Source: DATMXT01 sp963662765 (lineage in GTDB: Bacteria > Bacillota > Clostridia > Oscillospirales > Feifaniaceae). From it: a stretch of DNA of 64,000 nt. Every line of letters starts with the position of its first letter. Position 1 is the stretch's first letter. A model generated the notes under the pieces. That model had not been told where the DNA came from and searched no databases. It saw nothing but the letters and a program-made list of their open reading frames with translations. The position numbers and the translations under genes were made by a program. The stretch covers positions 1 to 64,000 of the forward strand of contig CAXXUP010000001.1 of NCBI GenBank assembly GCA_963662765.2, read 5' to 3'. Positions 8,322 through 18,000 of the stretch are shown here, in pieces.

Positions 8322-8861
8322 TTGAATCTGCCAAATCGAATTACGGTTGTGCGGATGCTGCTGGTGCCGGTCTTCGCCGTCGTGCTGATGGAGGTCGCAC
8401 CGCCGGCAGGCCCTTTGGCGGCGCTTGCAATCTTCGCCATCGCCGCTGCGACCGACAAGCTGGACGGTGTCATTGCCCGCAGCCAGGGGCTGATTACCAC
8501 CTTCGGCAAGTTTTTAGACCCGCTTGCCGATAAGTTGCTTGTCATCGCCGCCCTGTTTTGTCTGACCACCATGGGACGATGTAGCCCTTACCTCGGCATT
8601 CTCATCATTGCCAGGGAGCTCATTGTCACCTCGTTTCGAATTATCGCGATGGGCTCCGGCATTGAGCTGGCGGCCGACCGCTGGGGAAAATACAAAACGC
8701 TGCTTCAGGTATTGTCAATCAGTACCATATTGCTCGGCCTCGTTTATGAGCCGGTCGCGTTTTTAGGGCAGCTGCTGCTCATTGCCGCAACTGCGATGAC
8801 GCTCTTTTCCGGGTGGCATTATCTTTCGGTCAACTGGGCCTGTATCGGGAAAGACATGTAG
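8322..8861 (+). CDS. pgsA: CDP-diacylglycerol--glycerol-3-phosphate 3-phosphatidyltransferase
   Basis: 179 aa, usual size. Starts with TTG at 8322, with AAGGAGGG about 7 nt upstream. Contains the CDP-alcohol phosphotransferase signature D-G-x2-A-R-x8-G-x3-D-x3-D as DGVIARSQGLITTFGKFLDP plus LADK, at about residues 49-70, and several membrane helices. It makes phosphatidylglycerophosphate from CDP-diacylglycerol and glycerol-3-phosphate, the committed step to phosphatidylglycerol and cardiolipin. First gene of an apparent operon with cysS (12 bp gap) and mrnC. Confidence 0.93.
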   Translation: MNLPNRITVVRMLLVPVFAVVLMEVAPPAGPLAALAIFAIAAATDKLDGVIARSQGLITTFGKFLDPLADKLLVIAALFCLTTMGRCSPYLGILIIARELIVTSFRIIAMGSGIELAADRWGKYKTLLQVLSISTILLGLVYEPVAFLGQLLLIAATAMTLFSGWHYLSVNWACIGKDM

Positions 8862-8873
8862 AAAGGGAGTTTT

Positions 8874-10271
8874 ATGAAACTGTATAACGATTTGAATCGA
8901 AGAAAAGAGGAGTTCGTGCCGGTCGACCCCGAGCTCGTGCGCATTTACTCCTGCGGACCCACCGTCTATGACTTTTTTCACGTCGGCAACGCGCGCCCCT
9001 TTATCATATTTGACACGCTGCGCCGCTACCTGATCTACCGCGGCTATAAAGTGAAGTTCGTGCAAAACTTTACAGACATCGACGATAAGATTATCAACCG
9101 TGCGAACAAAGAGGGCGTGACCTCGCTTGAGCTCTCCGAGCGCTTCATTAAAGAGTATTATACCGACGCCAAGGGCCTCGGCATCCACAAAGCCGATGTT
9201 CACCCCAAGGCGACCGAAGTTGTGCCCGAGATCATCGAGATGATCGAGACCCTCATCGATAAGGGCCACGCCTACGAGTCGGGCGGAGACGTCTATTACC
9301 GTACACTCTCCTTTCCGGACTACGGCAAGCTGTCCCACCAGCCCATTGACGATCTGCTGTCGGGCGCTAGGGTCGATGTCTCCGAAATGAAGGAAAACCC
9401 CCTCGACTTCGCGCTTTGGAAGACCGCCAAACCCGGCGAGCCTGCATGGGAATCCCCCTGGGGTCCCGGCCGTCCCGGCTGGCACATCGAGTGCTCGGCC
9501 ATGGCCAAAAAATTTTTAGGCGACACCATCGATATTCACGGCGGCGGCCAAGACCTCATCTTCCCCCACCATGAAAACGAGATCGCCCAGTCCGAGGGCG
9601 CCAACGGCTGCGAATTCTCCCGCTACTGGGTGCACAACGGCTACCTCAACATCGACAACCAGAAGATGAGCAAGTCCCTCGGGAACTTCTTTACTGTGCG
9701 GGATGCATCGGCCGCCTACGGTTACGACACCATTCGTTTCTTCATGCTGTCGGCCCACTACCGCAGCCAGATCAACTACAGCCCGGAGACGCTCCAGCAG
9801 GCCAAGGCCGGGCTCGACCGGCTAAAGAACTGCCGCGCAAACCTCATCTTCCTGCTTGACAAGTCGATCGAGGGTGATATGACCGAGGGCGAAAAGGCCA
9901 TCATGGAGAAGCTGGAGGGCTGCAAGGCCGACTTCATCACGGCCATGGACGACGACCTCAACACGGCCGACGCCGTATCCGCCCTCTTTGAAATGGCGCG
10001 TCTCTTAAACGCCACCTCCATGGAGACCCCGACCAAGGCCTTTATTAAAGGCGGACTTACCCTCTTTGAGGAGCTAGGCGGTGTGCTTGGCATCATGGGC
10101 GAGGAAGCCGTAGACGAGGACGCGGTAGAGATTGAGGCGCTTATCGCTGAGCGGCAGGCCGCCCGAAAAGCGAAAGACTTTGCCAGGTCCGACGCCATTC
10201 GCGACAAGCTGACCGCCATGGGTGTCCTGCTCGAAGACACGCCGCAGGGACCCAAGTGGCGCAGGGCATGA
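8874..10271 (+). CDS. cysS: Cysteinyl-tRNA synthetase
   Basis: 465 aa. Class I synthetase with the HIGH-like signature FFHVGNARP (residues 36-44), the zinc-ligand motifs CGPTVYDF, WHIECSAMA and HHENEIAQSE typical of CysRS, and KMSKSLGN near residue 265. It charges tRNA-Cys. SD AAGGGAG precedes the ATG. Its stop overlaps the downstream mrnC start (ATGA), as is common in Bacillota. Confidence 0.97.
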   Translation: MKLYNDLNRRKEEFVPVDPELVRIYSCGPTVYDFFHVGNARPFIIFDTLRRYLIYRGYKVKFVQNFTDIDDKIINRANKEGVTSLELSERFIKEYYTDAKGLGIHKADVHPKATEVVPEIIEMIETLIDKGHAYESGGDVYYRTLSFPDYGKLSHQPIDDLLSGARVDVSEMKENPLDFALWKTAKPGEPAWESPWGPGRPGWHIECSAMAKKFLGDTIDIHGGGQDLIFPHHENEIAQSEGANGCEFSRYWVHNGYLNIDNQKMSKSLGNFFTVRDASAAYGYDTIRFFMLSAHYRSQINYSPETLQQAKAGLDRLKNCRANLIFLLDKSIEGDMTEGEKAIMEKLEGCKADFITAMDDDLNTADAVSALFEMARLLNATSMETPTKAFIKGGLTLFEELGGVLGIMGEEAVDEDAVEIEALIAERQAARKAKDFARSDAIRDKLTAMGVLLEDTPQGPKWRRA

Positions 10272-10639
10272 GGGCAAGCGAACTGAGCGGCGAGACCTTA
10301 GCCTACCTCGGCGACGGTGTTTACGAACTGATGGTGCGGGAAAGCCTCATTGAAAAGGCAAATATGACAAGCGGCAAGCTCCACACCGCCGCCCAGAAAT
10401 ATGTGGGCGCAAAAGGTCAAGCCGAGGCCATGCGGCTGATTGAGCCACTACTGACCGAGGACGAACTGCGCTACGCGCGGCTTGGCCGCAACGCCCACCT
10501 GACCGCCCGTAAGAAGTCCTCCCCTGCCCTGCATACCGCAGCATCGGGGCTGGAGTCCCTTTTCGGGTATCTTTACGCCGAGGGTCGGCACGACAGGGCG
10601 GGTGAGCTCTTTGCTGTCATTCTGGAGCGTTTGAGCTAG
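10268..10639 (+). CDS. mrnC: Mini-ribonuclease III
   Basis: 123 aa. RNase III catalytic fold without a dsRNA-binding domain. The motif LAYLGDGVYELMVRESL holds the catalytic Asp/Glu, and GRNAHLTARKKSS is typical of MrnC. It matures the 23S rRNA ends in Bacillota. The ATG at 10268 overlaps the cysS stop (ATGA); a GTG at 10256 would add four residues and cannot be ruled out. The cysS-mrnC order matches Bacillus. Confidence 0.92.
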   Translation: MRASELSGETLAYLGDGVYELMVRESLIEKANMTSGKLHTAAQKYVGAKGQAEAMRLIEPLLTEDELRYARLGRNAHLTARKKSSPALHTAASGLESLFGYLYAEGRHDRAGELFAVILERLS

Positions 10640-10706
10640 TCCTCTGTCACGGCTAGCCAATGTCACCGCGCTGTCAACACTAAGCGGTGCAGTTGAACAA
10701 AACACT

Positions 10707-10746
10707 GCGGCGGACTGCCCCTTTCCCGGGGCGGCCCGCCGCCTTT
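10707..10746 (+). terminator. Terminator after mrnC
   Basis: A two-part GC-rich stem (10707-10713 with 10736-10742, and 10717-10721 with 10728-10732) followed by TTTATAG. Confidence 0.75.
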
Positions 10747-10771
10747 ATAGTTTAACTTTACTTTGGCCTTG

Positions 10772-10800
10772 TTGACAAAACCACCTCTTGGCGGTATAAT
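10772..10800 (+). promoter_or_regulatory. Consensus sigma-A promoter of thiW
   Basis: TTGACA (10772-10777), a 17-bp spacer and TATAAT (10795-10800). Both hexamers match the consensus perfectly. It sits immediately upstream of the TPP riboswitch. Confidence 0.92.
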
Positions 10801-10817
10801 TTCTTCGTAAAATTGAA

Positions 10818-10904
10818 TAGCCTCCGGGGAGCTGATAAGCTGAGATGGACATTTGTCCAAAACCCGTGAAACCTGTTCGGATAATGCCGGCGTAGGGAAG
10901 AGAT
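10818..10904 (+). ncRNA. TPP riboswitch (THI element)
   Basis: Contains the conserved THI-box pieces in order: GGGGAGC, GCTGAGA, ACCCGTGAAACCTG, GGATAATGCC and GGCGTAGGGAAG. They are followed by a terminator hairpin and then thiW. Thiamine pyrophosphate binding should favour the terminator and shut off thiW. Confidence 0.95.
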
Positions 10905-10906
10905 CG

Positions 10907-10943
10907 ACAGCCCCGGGCACTCATTTGGGGCTGTTCTTTTTTT
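10907..10943 (+). terminator. Riboswitch-controlled terminator
   Basis: ACAGCCCC (10907-10914) pairs with GGGGCTGT (10927-10934), followed by a T-rich run. It is the expression platform between the TPP aptamer and thiW. Confidence 0.9.
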
Positions 10944-10963
10944 GCAGAAAGAAGTATGCAAAA

Positions 10964-11485
10964 ATGAGATCTCAAGACAGTATTTTCAAGCTCACCTTCC
11001 TGTCGCTTGCCGTGGCGGTAGGCGTCGCCCTCTCCCCCTTTTCCATTCCGCTCGGCGTGGCCAAGGCTTTTCCGGTTCAGCACGCCGTAAACGTGCTGCT
11101 GGGGGTACTGCTGGGGCCGATTCCGGCTGTGGGGGCAGCCTTTGTCACCTCCCTCATCCGGGTCATGATGGGCACCGGCACCTTGCTCGCCTTCCCCGGC
11201 AGTATGATCGGCGCTTTTCTAGGCGGCTGGCTCTACCAAAAGAGCCGTGGCAAGCTTGCCCTCGCCTTCATCGGTGAGGTGCTCGGCACAGGGGGGTTAG
11301 GCGCCCTTGCAGCCTATCCCGTGGCCGCATATGTGATGGGGCGCGACGTCGCCCTCTACGCCTTTGTCATCCCCTTCACGGCCAGCTGCGCCGTCGGCGC
11401 CGCCATCAGCGTCGTGCTGGTGATGGCGCTTCGGCAGGCGGGCGTCCTGGACATGATTCAGCGCAGATTGAAGCCACAGGGATAA
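10964..11485 (+). CDS. thiW: ThiW-family thiamine precursor transporter S-component
   Basis: 173 aa from the ATG at 10964; the open frame runs back into the riboswitch and is not used that far. Hydrophobic with five or six membrane helices. Motifs GVALSPFSIPLGVAKAFPVQ, HAVNVLLGVLLGP and GTGTLLAFPGSMIGAF are characteristic of ThiW, the substrate-binding subunit of an ECF importer thought to bring in a thiamine or thiazole precursor. The ECF ATPases and EcfT are not in the window and are presumably shared. Control by the TPP riboswitch supports the assignment. The Shine-Dalgarno site is weak. Confidence 0.92.
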   Translation: MRSQDSIFKLTFLSLAVAVGVALSPFSIPLGVAKAFPVQHAVNVLLGVLLGPIPAVGAAFVTSLIRVMMGTGTLLAFPGSMIGAFLGGWLYQKSRGKLALAFIGEVLGTGGLGALAAYPVAAYVMGRDVALYAFVIPFTASCAVGAAISVVLVMALRQAGVLDMIQRRLKPQG

Positions 11486-11522
11486 AGCCGCCCGTACACT
11501 GCAGACATAACGCTTTGCGCAC

Positions 11523-11564
11523 AAAAAAGCCGCCGGGCATAAAGTCCGGCGGCCTCTTTTTTTT
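11523..11564. terminator. Bidirectional terminator
   Basis: GCCGCCGG (11529-11536) pairs with CCGGCGGC (11546-11553), with A-run and T-run flanks, between convergent thiW and the hydrolase gene. Confidence 0.9.
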
Positions 11565-12687
11565 ACTGTGTGACAAAACCCATGATGGCCTCGGCGATTT
11601 GCGCACGCTGCTCAGTCTGGCTGATGGCGGGCTCGCCGTCGCCCTCTTGCTGACCGTAACTGCCAAAACCGGAGTGGTTGCCCCCCTCAATTTCGACCGT
11701 CGTCGTGTCAGCCGGCAAGTACCTGGCATACTTCGCCTTGCGGGTGGCATCCAATACAAGGTCGTTTGTGCCATACAGCGCCAGCACCCGCACGCCGAGC
11801 TGGGAAATGTCGACTGACGAGTAGGAGGCCATCAAAATGAGCCCCTTTACTCTTGTGGGGTACTTTGCTACAAACTGGGCGGCGGCCACACCGCCGACCG
11901 AATGTCCGCCGATATACCAGTTGACGGTCTTGTCCTGATAGGTGTTCAGATACACCTCGCCGTCAAGCGGACTGAAAATTGCCATGTTGAAGGTCATTTT
12001 CGGAATGACGACAAGGCAACCCTGTTTCATGAGCTCCTGCGCTAAAAGCGAATACGCCTTGTACTCGACCTGTCCGCCCGGATACAGGATGACACCGGCA
12101 GTGATCTCGCCCTCCGGCATAAAGACCAGTCCCTTACCCACTGTCTGTGCGGAGGAGGCGGCAGCAAGCGCCGCTTCGTCTGCCTTATAGTTTGTGCGCA
12201 TTCCGAGCCACGCAAGCTCCGCCAGCGTGAGCACAAGGAAGAAGATGAGCAGCCGCTTGCGAAAGCGCACCCGCTTTTTTTGCTGCTCTTCGGTTAGGTC
12301 TTCAAGCGGAGGGAGTTCATCCCTCATGACGACGGTGCCATCTTTCATGCGCACACCGATAAGTTTGCGCTTTTTAGGCTCTTCCCGCTTTTTGGAGGCG
12401 TAGGGATCCTCAAACTTGGGGGTAAAGTCGTCATCTTCCCATTCGGAGTCGTCTTCGGAATCTTCTTCGGAGTCTTCTTCGGAGTCTTCTTCGGAGTCTT
12501 CTTCGGAGTCTTCTTCGGAGTTCTCTTCGGAGTCTTCTTCGGAGTCTTCTTCGGAGTCCTCTTCGGAGTCCTCTTCAATCTCTTCCCAGTCGGCGTCTAC
12601 GATTTCGCCATCCTCAATATCCTCATCTGTATCGTATTCTATTTCTTCGGGGAGTTCCTCACCGTTTTTTCGCTTGTCCTCTTTCAA
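11563..12687 (-). CDS. Membrane-anchored alpha/beta hydrolase with acidic repeat tail
   Basis: 374 aa. Residues 1-110 are extremely acidic and include about ten EDSE repeats. One membrane helix lies near 148-165 (LLIFFLVLTLAELAWLGM). Residues about 185-374 form an alpha/beta hydrolase: an oxyanion strand (GVILYPGGQVE), nucleophile elbow GGHSVGGVAAA (Ser), acid at YGTNDLVLD and a final His in GGNHSGFGSYG, so the triad looks complete. The short domain resembles dienelactone-hydrolase-like esterases. The acidic tail should face the cytoplasm and the hydrolase the outside. The substrate is unknown. A solo gene, divergent from the MBL-fold gene. Confidence 0.82.
   Translation of the reverse strand: MKEDKRKNGEELPEEIEYDTDEDIEDGEIVDADWEEIEEDSEEDSEEDSEEDSEENSEEDSEEDSEEDSEEDSEEDSEDDSEWEDDDFTPKFEDPYASKKREEPKKRKLIGVRMKDGTVVMRDELPPLEDLTEEQQKKRVRFRKRLLIFFLVLTLAELAWLGMRTNYKADEAALAAASSAQTVGKGLVFMPEGEITAGVILYPGGQVEYKAYSLLAQELMKQGCLVVIPKMTFNMAIFSPLDGEVYLNTYQDKTVNWYIGGHSVGGVAAAQFVAKYPTRVKGLILMASYSSVDISQLGVRVLALYGTNDLVLDATRKAKYARYLPADTTTVEIEGGNHSGFGSYGQQEGDGEPAISQTEQRAQIAEAIMGFVTQ
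12443..12576 (-). repeat. 12-bp coding microsatellite (EDSE repeat)
   Basis: About ten near-perfect copies of a 12-bp unit (TTCGGAGTCTTC in plus-strand reading), encoding an acidic Asp/Glu/Ser stretch. Being a multiple of 3 bp, copy-number changes would alter tail length without shifting frame. Confidence 0.92.
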
Positions 12688-12747
12688 GTTGCCTCACCTC
12701 GAATTTTATGATAAAATCATTATAAATGAACAGGGAGGTAAAATCAA

Positions 12748-13620
12748 GTGTACGAGCTTATGCGAGTGACGGATAAGAGCTTTTATATCGACAACCCCTC
12801 CAAGGTGGGGGTCTGGCTCGACGGGGACACCTGCTATCTGATCGATAGCGGCAACGACAAGGACGCCGGCCGGAAAATCGCTCAGGCTGTAGAGCGGGAG
12901 GGCTGGACCTGTGGCGGCATCATTCTGACCCACTCCAATGCCGATCACATGGGCGGTGCGGCGGCCCTTTCGGCGCGGCTCGGTGCGCCGGTCTATGCGA
13001 CTCCGATGGAGGCGGCCGTCGCCCGGCACCCCATTTTGGAGCCGTCGCTGCTCTACGGAGGGCGACCCTTTTCGCAACTTCGTAATAAATTTCTCATGGC
13101 AAAGCCCGTGGAGATGGTCCTTGAGAGCCCCCTTCCAGCTGGCCTTCGATATATCCCGCTCCCGGGACATTACCTCGACATGTCGGGTGTCATGACCCCG
13201 GACCGCGTCTTCTTTGCCGCCGACTGTCTCTTTGGGGAGAACATCATCGACAAGTATCATCTCTCCTATGTCCTCGACCCAGGCCTTTTCATTGCGACAC
13301 TGAAAATGCTGCCCACCCTTGAGGCCGACTGGTTTGTGCCCTCCCACGCGCCGGCCGCACAGAACATTGCGCCGCTGGCCGAAAAAAACATTAAAAAGGT
13401 CGAGGAGATCATTTCGGTCATTCAGGGCCTATGCGAAGAGCCGCGGGGGTTTGACGATCTGCTGGAGGCCATCTTTACCCACTTCGGGCTGTCTATGGAC
13501 TACGATCAGTATGTGCTGGTCGGCAGCACCCTGCGCAACTACCTCTCCTGGCTCTCCGATGAGGGGCGGCTCACCCCCCGCATTGAGGGTGCGCGATTGC
13601 TCTGGGAATTGACGGAATAA
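12748..13620 (+). CDS. MBL-fold metallo-hydrolase
   Basis: 290 aa, GTG start with GGGAGG upstream. Metallo-beta-lactamase fold with ILTHSNADHMGG in the metal motif position, GHYLDMSGV (third His), FFAADCLFG (bridging Asp) and VPSHAPAA (last His). The usual HxHxDH is HxNxDH here: the second His is Asn (residue about 66), which should change metal occupancy at site 1. The C-terminal 90 residues are helical, with a winged-helix-like look (LLEAIFTHFGLSM). This group includes glyoxalase-II-like and other hydrolases; the substrate is not predictable. Convergent with pyk. Confidence 0.85.
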   Translation: MYELMRVTDKSFYIDNPSKVGVWLDGDTCYLIDSGNDKDAGRKIAQAVEREGWTCGGIILTHSNADHMGGAAALSARLGAPVYATPMEAAVARHPILEPSLLYGGRPFSQLRNKFLMAKPVEMVLESPLPAGLRYIPLPGHYLDMSGVMTPDRVFFAADCLFGENIIDKYHLSYVLDPGLFIATLKMLPTLEADWFVPSHAPAAQNIAPLAEKNIKKVEEIISVIQGLCEEPRGFDDLLEAIFTHFGLSMDYDQYVLVGSTLRNYLSWLSDEGRLTPRIEGARLLWELTE

Positions 13621-13621
13621 A

Positions 13622-13654
13622 ACAAGGGGGGGTATTGGATACCCCCCCTTGTTT
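13622..13654. terminator. Bidirectional terminator
   Basis: A roughly 12-bp inverted repeat with G6-7/C6 arms, between the MBL-fold gene and pyk. Confidence 0.88.
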
Positions 13655-13656
13655 AT

Positions 13657-15060
13657 TTATATTTTGACCACCTTCAGGGTGTCGGTCGTCCCCGTGACGC
13701 CGAGCGGCACCCCGGAGGTTATGACGATGATGTCACCACTGCGGGCAAGCCCTGTGGCGGTGGCTTTTTCTACGGCATCAGCAAAGAGCTGGTCGGCGCT
13801 CTGAGGCTCAGGGCTCATGACCGGCAGCACGCCCCAGGACATGGCGAGTCTGTGGAAGGTGCTCTCAAGCGGCGTACAGCAGATGATGGGCACCGCCGGC
13901 CGGTAAGAGGAGACCGTCCGCGCCGTGCGCCCCGACACTGAGCAGGCCACGATGGCAGCGGCCCCAAGGTCGTGGGCCGTCGTACAGGTGGCGTGGGAGA
14001 TGGCGGCCGTGATGCCGACCTCTTCAAACCGGCGTCTTTCCATGCGACGGATGTAGTCGATGTCGTCCTCGGCTTCTTCGACGATATTGGCCATGGCCCG
14101 CACCGTCTCAACCGGGTATTTGCCCACTGAGCTTTCGCCCGACAGCATGACGGCAGAGGTGCCGTCATAGACGGCGTTTGCCACATCGCTGACCTCGGCA
14201 CGCGTTGGCCGGGGGTTCTTGATCATGGACTCCAGCATCTGGGTGGCTGTGATGGATCGGCGGCCGGCCGCCAGGCACTTTTTGATGATGGACTTTTGGA
14301 TGCGGGGCAGCATGGCGTAGTCGATTTCGACTCCCATGTCGCCGCGGGCCACCATAATACCGTCGGCCACCCTTAGAATTTCGTCGATGTTCGCGACCCC
14401 TTCGGCGTTTTCGATTTTGGCGATAATCTGGGTCTCGGTGCCACCCGCCTCATCGAGCACCCGGCGTACCTCGGCCACGTCGGCGGCACACCGGACAAAG
14501 GAGGCCGCGACAAACTCTGCGGCGTTACTGGCGGCAAAGGCGAGGTCGGACTCGTCTGCCGCAGACATGTAGGGCATGCACAGCCGCACGCCCGGAATGT
14601 TGACTGACTTTCTGGAGGTCAAAACCCCGCCGTTTTCGACCCGGCAAATGACTTCATTTCCCGCAATTGCGGTCACGGTCATGGCGATCTGCCCGTCGTC
14701 GATTAAGAGCCGGGTTCCTTCCGTAAGGTCCCCCGGCAACCCGGCATAGCTGACATGGGCGCGCCGGTCGTCACAGGGGCTCTCGGCGGTCGTCAGCGTG
14801 TATTCCTGTCCCTCGACGAGGGTCGCCGGCTGCTGGAATACGCCAAGCCGCACCTCGGGCCCCTTGGTGTCGATCATGAGGGCGATCGGCCGTCCGGTCT
14901 CACGGCGCAGCTGCTTGACCGCCTCAATGCGGGCGGCGTGCTCCTCGTGGTTGCCGTGGCTCATGTTGAAGCGGGCCACGTTCATGCCGGCCGCAAGCAT
15001 TGCCGGCAGTTTTCCGTCGGTTGCGGGCCCCAAGGTGCAGACAATTTTAGTTTTTCTCAA
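13657..15060 (-). CDS. pyk: Pyruvate kinase
   Basis: 467 aa, the short bacterial form without the extra C-terminal PEP-utiliser domain seen in Bacillus. Motifs: RKTKIVCTLGPAT at the N-terminus, NMSHGNHEEHAARI, the Mg/catalytic segment IIAKIENAEGVANIDEI, MVARGDMGVEI and SITATQMLESM. It transfers phosphate from PEP to ADP in the last step of glycolysis. Last gene of the glmU-prs-pth-mfd-pyk run, overlapping the mfd 3' end by 14 bp. ppdK, which works around the same PEP-pyruvate step, is also in this window. Confidence 0.97.
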   Translation of the reverse strand: MRKTKIVCTLGPATDGKLPAMLAAGMNVARFNMSHGNHEEHAARIEAVKQLRRETGRPIALMIDTKGPEVRLGVFQQPATLVEGQEYTLTTAESPCDDRRAHVSYAGLPGDLTEGTRLLIDDGQIAMTVTAIAGNEVICRVENGGVLTSRKSVNIPGVRLCMPYMSAADESDLAFAASNAAEFVAASFVRCAADVAEVRRVLDEAGGTETQIIAKIENAEGVANIDEILRVADGIMVARGDMGVEIDYAMLPRIQKSIIKKCLAAGRRSITATQMLESMIKNPRPTRAEVSDVANAVYDGTSAVMLSGESSVGKYPVETVRAMANIVEEAEDDIDYIRRMERRRFEEVGITAAISHATCTTAHDLGAAAIVACSVSGRTARTVSSYRPAVPIICCTPLESTFHRLAMSWGVLPVMSPEPQSADQLFADAVEKATATGLARSGDIIVITSGVPLGVTGTTDTLKVVKI

Positions 15061-18000
15061 GTCTCATGGCCTCCTCAATTTTTGATATGGCTCCCTCCGC
15101 CGTAGCAAGTCCGGACTCCCCGGGCTTTGGGCGGCAGGTCAGATAGGGCTTGCTGCCGGCCGAATACAGGATGCGCCCGCGGTTTTCGCTGGCAAGCTTT
15201 GACACCGACGCCATTGGGATGGCCCCCGCGTCAATGACGACGTTGCCGCTGCGCTCTGTAATGTCAGCAATACCGAGTGCCCCAGCCCGGTTTCGTAAGA
15301 GCGACGTGCGGCAGAGGTTTTGCAGCGCCGTCGGAATGTCGCCGAAGCGGTCGATCAGCTCGTCATAAAGATCGGAGAGATCCTCATCCGTTTCGACAGC
15401 GGCGATTTTTTTGTAAATGTCTATTCTGATTTCAGAGGAGTCGATATATTCGGGCGGAATGTTGGCGTCTATGACGAAGTCCACGGTGCAGGACACCCGG
15501 TTCGAAGGGGTTCCCCGCTCCTCCAGCACCGCCTCCTCCAGCAACTTGAGGTAGAGGTCGTACCCGACAGCCTCCATATGGCCGTGCTGCTCGGCCCCCA
15601 ACACACTGCCGGCACCCCGGATTTCGAGGTCGCGCATGGCAATTTTGAAGCCGGAGCCAAACTCGGTGAATTCCCGTATGGTCGAAAGGCGCTTGGTGGC
15701 GTCCTCCGTCAGCACTTTGTCGCGCCGGTAAGTGAGATAGGCATAGGACCTGCGGCTCGAACGGCCGATGCGCCCCCGAATCTGATAGAGCTGCGACAGC
15801 CCCAGTCGGTCGGCGTCCTCAATAATCAGCGTATTGGCATTTGGCACGTCGACCCCAGTCTCGATGATGGTGGTACAGACCAGCACATCGACCTCGCCCT
15901 CCACCATCTGCTGCCAGACGTCGGAGAGCTCGTCCTCCCCCATTTTGCCGTGGGCCACCACGATGTTGGCATCAGGCAGCCGCTCCTGCAGCTTTGCGGC
16001 GACCCGGTGGATGGTGTCGACGCGATTGTAAAGGTAAAACACTTGACCCCCGCGCCGGAGCTCTTTTTTAATGGCGTCGACCGCAATTCCGAGGTCATAC
16101 TCCAGCACATAGGTCTGCACCGGACGGCGGTCCATCGGCGGCTCCTCAATGGTCGACATATCTCGGATCCCCGACAGCGCCATGCCAAGCGTCCGGGGGA
16201 TGGGGGTGGCCGTGAGGGTCAGCACGTCGACGTTGGTTGCGATCTGCTTGAGCTTTTCTTTGTGGGCGACGCCGAACCGCTGCTCCTCATCGATGATGAC
16301 AAGTCCCAGGTTCTTGAAGGCGACGTCCTTTTGCAGCAGCCGGTGGGTACCGATGACCATGTCGAGCTCTCCGGTGCGAAGCCGCTTCAAAGCGTCCCGC
16401 TGCTGGCGGGTGTTGCGGAATCTCGACAGCGTGTCGATGCGCATGGGAAAGGTCGAAAACCGCGAGAGGATCGTCGTATAGTGCTGCCATGACAGGATGG
16501 TGGTCGGCACGAGGAAAGCCACTTGCTTGCCGGCTTCAATGGCCTTGAAGGCAGCCCTGACGGCGACCTCTGTTTTGCCAAAGCCCACATCTCCGCAGAG
16601 TAGGCGATCCATTGGCGCAGGCTTTTCCATGTCCTCTTTAATCTCCCGAACACACCGGAGCTGATCATCGGTCTCGACGTAGGGGAAGGAGGCCTCAAAG
16701 GCGGCCTGCCACTCACTGTCCGTCGGATAGGCAAAGCCCCTGAGCCTTTGGCGGGCGGCGTAGAGTTCGGTCAGCTGCCGCGCCATATCGCGCGCGGCGA
16801 CTGACACCCGCTGACGGGTCTTGGCCCACTCGACGCCGCCAAGTTTCGCCACCCGCACCTTGCCTGGCGCGTCCGTGCCTCCGATGTATTTGGACACGAG
16901 GTCGAGCTGATTGGCCGGAACATACAACACGTCGGTTCCGGCGTAAGCGATTTTAATATAGTCCTTTACGACACCCTCGACCCTCAGTTGCTGGATTCCC
17001 ATATACCGGCCGATGCCGTGGTTTTGGTGTACGACGTAGTCCCCCACCCGAAGGTCGGAGTAGGTGCGCACTTTTTCGCCTGCAGTTTTGCGCCGGGGCC
17101 GGGCGAACCGCTTTTTTGCGACGCCGGCGTCGGTCAGGATGGTCAGCCCGTCTTCGGGGTAGCTGACTCCGCTCGAAAGCGCCCCGACGATGATCGCAGC
17201 CTCGCCCTCCTGCACCAGTCCGGACAGCGCCGACTTGCGGGAATCGTCGGCGACAAAGATATAGACCTTGCCGTCGGCATCGGCGAGCTCATCGGCTAAT
17301 AGCTCCGGCGTCTCCCCGAAGCCCGTCGTGTGCCGCTCCCGAGAGGAGACAAGCGACAGCGGGGCGATCTCGTAGAAAGAGTGGGGCAGCACATCCATAT
17401 ATAGGACGGCATGCCGGCCGACGGCGCTCCAGAACTCACCCGGCGACAGCGCGTGGTCGCAGAGCTCCGGTACGGTCTCCCCCTCCTCGAGGGCAGCCGT
17501 GAGATCGGCTCCGGCTAGCTCGTGGGCGCTTCGCAGCCGCTCGGTGCAGGCCCGCTCTTCCGACACAAGGACCGGAAGGTTGGCGTAGTCTAGGAGCGTG
17601 CACCGCTCTCCCCAAAGAAGCGGCTGCAGCAGATCCCGGGGACCGGTTGTCTCAAACCGCTCAAGCTCAGCGCGAAGGGCAGCTCCGGCCTTGCGCCGGG
17701 CATATTTTTTGACAAGCTCTTCGAGCTTCTCCCTCACCGGCTGGTCGAAGATGAGATGGGAGGCCGGCGGCAGGTCGAGCTCTTCTACCACCTCACCCCG
17801 CCGCTGGGTCATGGCGTCGAAGGTGTTCAGGGTGTCGATTTCGTCGCCGAAGAACTCGATGCGCACCGGTTGCTCCTGCCCCGGCACAAAGACATCGACA
17901 ATGCCGCCCCGCCTTGAAAACTGCCCCGCCCCCTCCACGATGGGGCACCGAACGTATCCCGCCTCCGTCAGCTTCTCGCACAGCGTTTCAAGCATAATGA

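Noticed and set aside
10853..10963. An N-terminal extension of ThiW through the TPP riboswitch
   Set aside because: The extension would translate the aptamer and terminator; the family starts near the ATG at 10964.
15320..16492. A 390-codon plus-strand open frame opposite mfd
   Set aside because: mfd reads cleanly through the region with all helicase motifs; the frame is a shadow.
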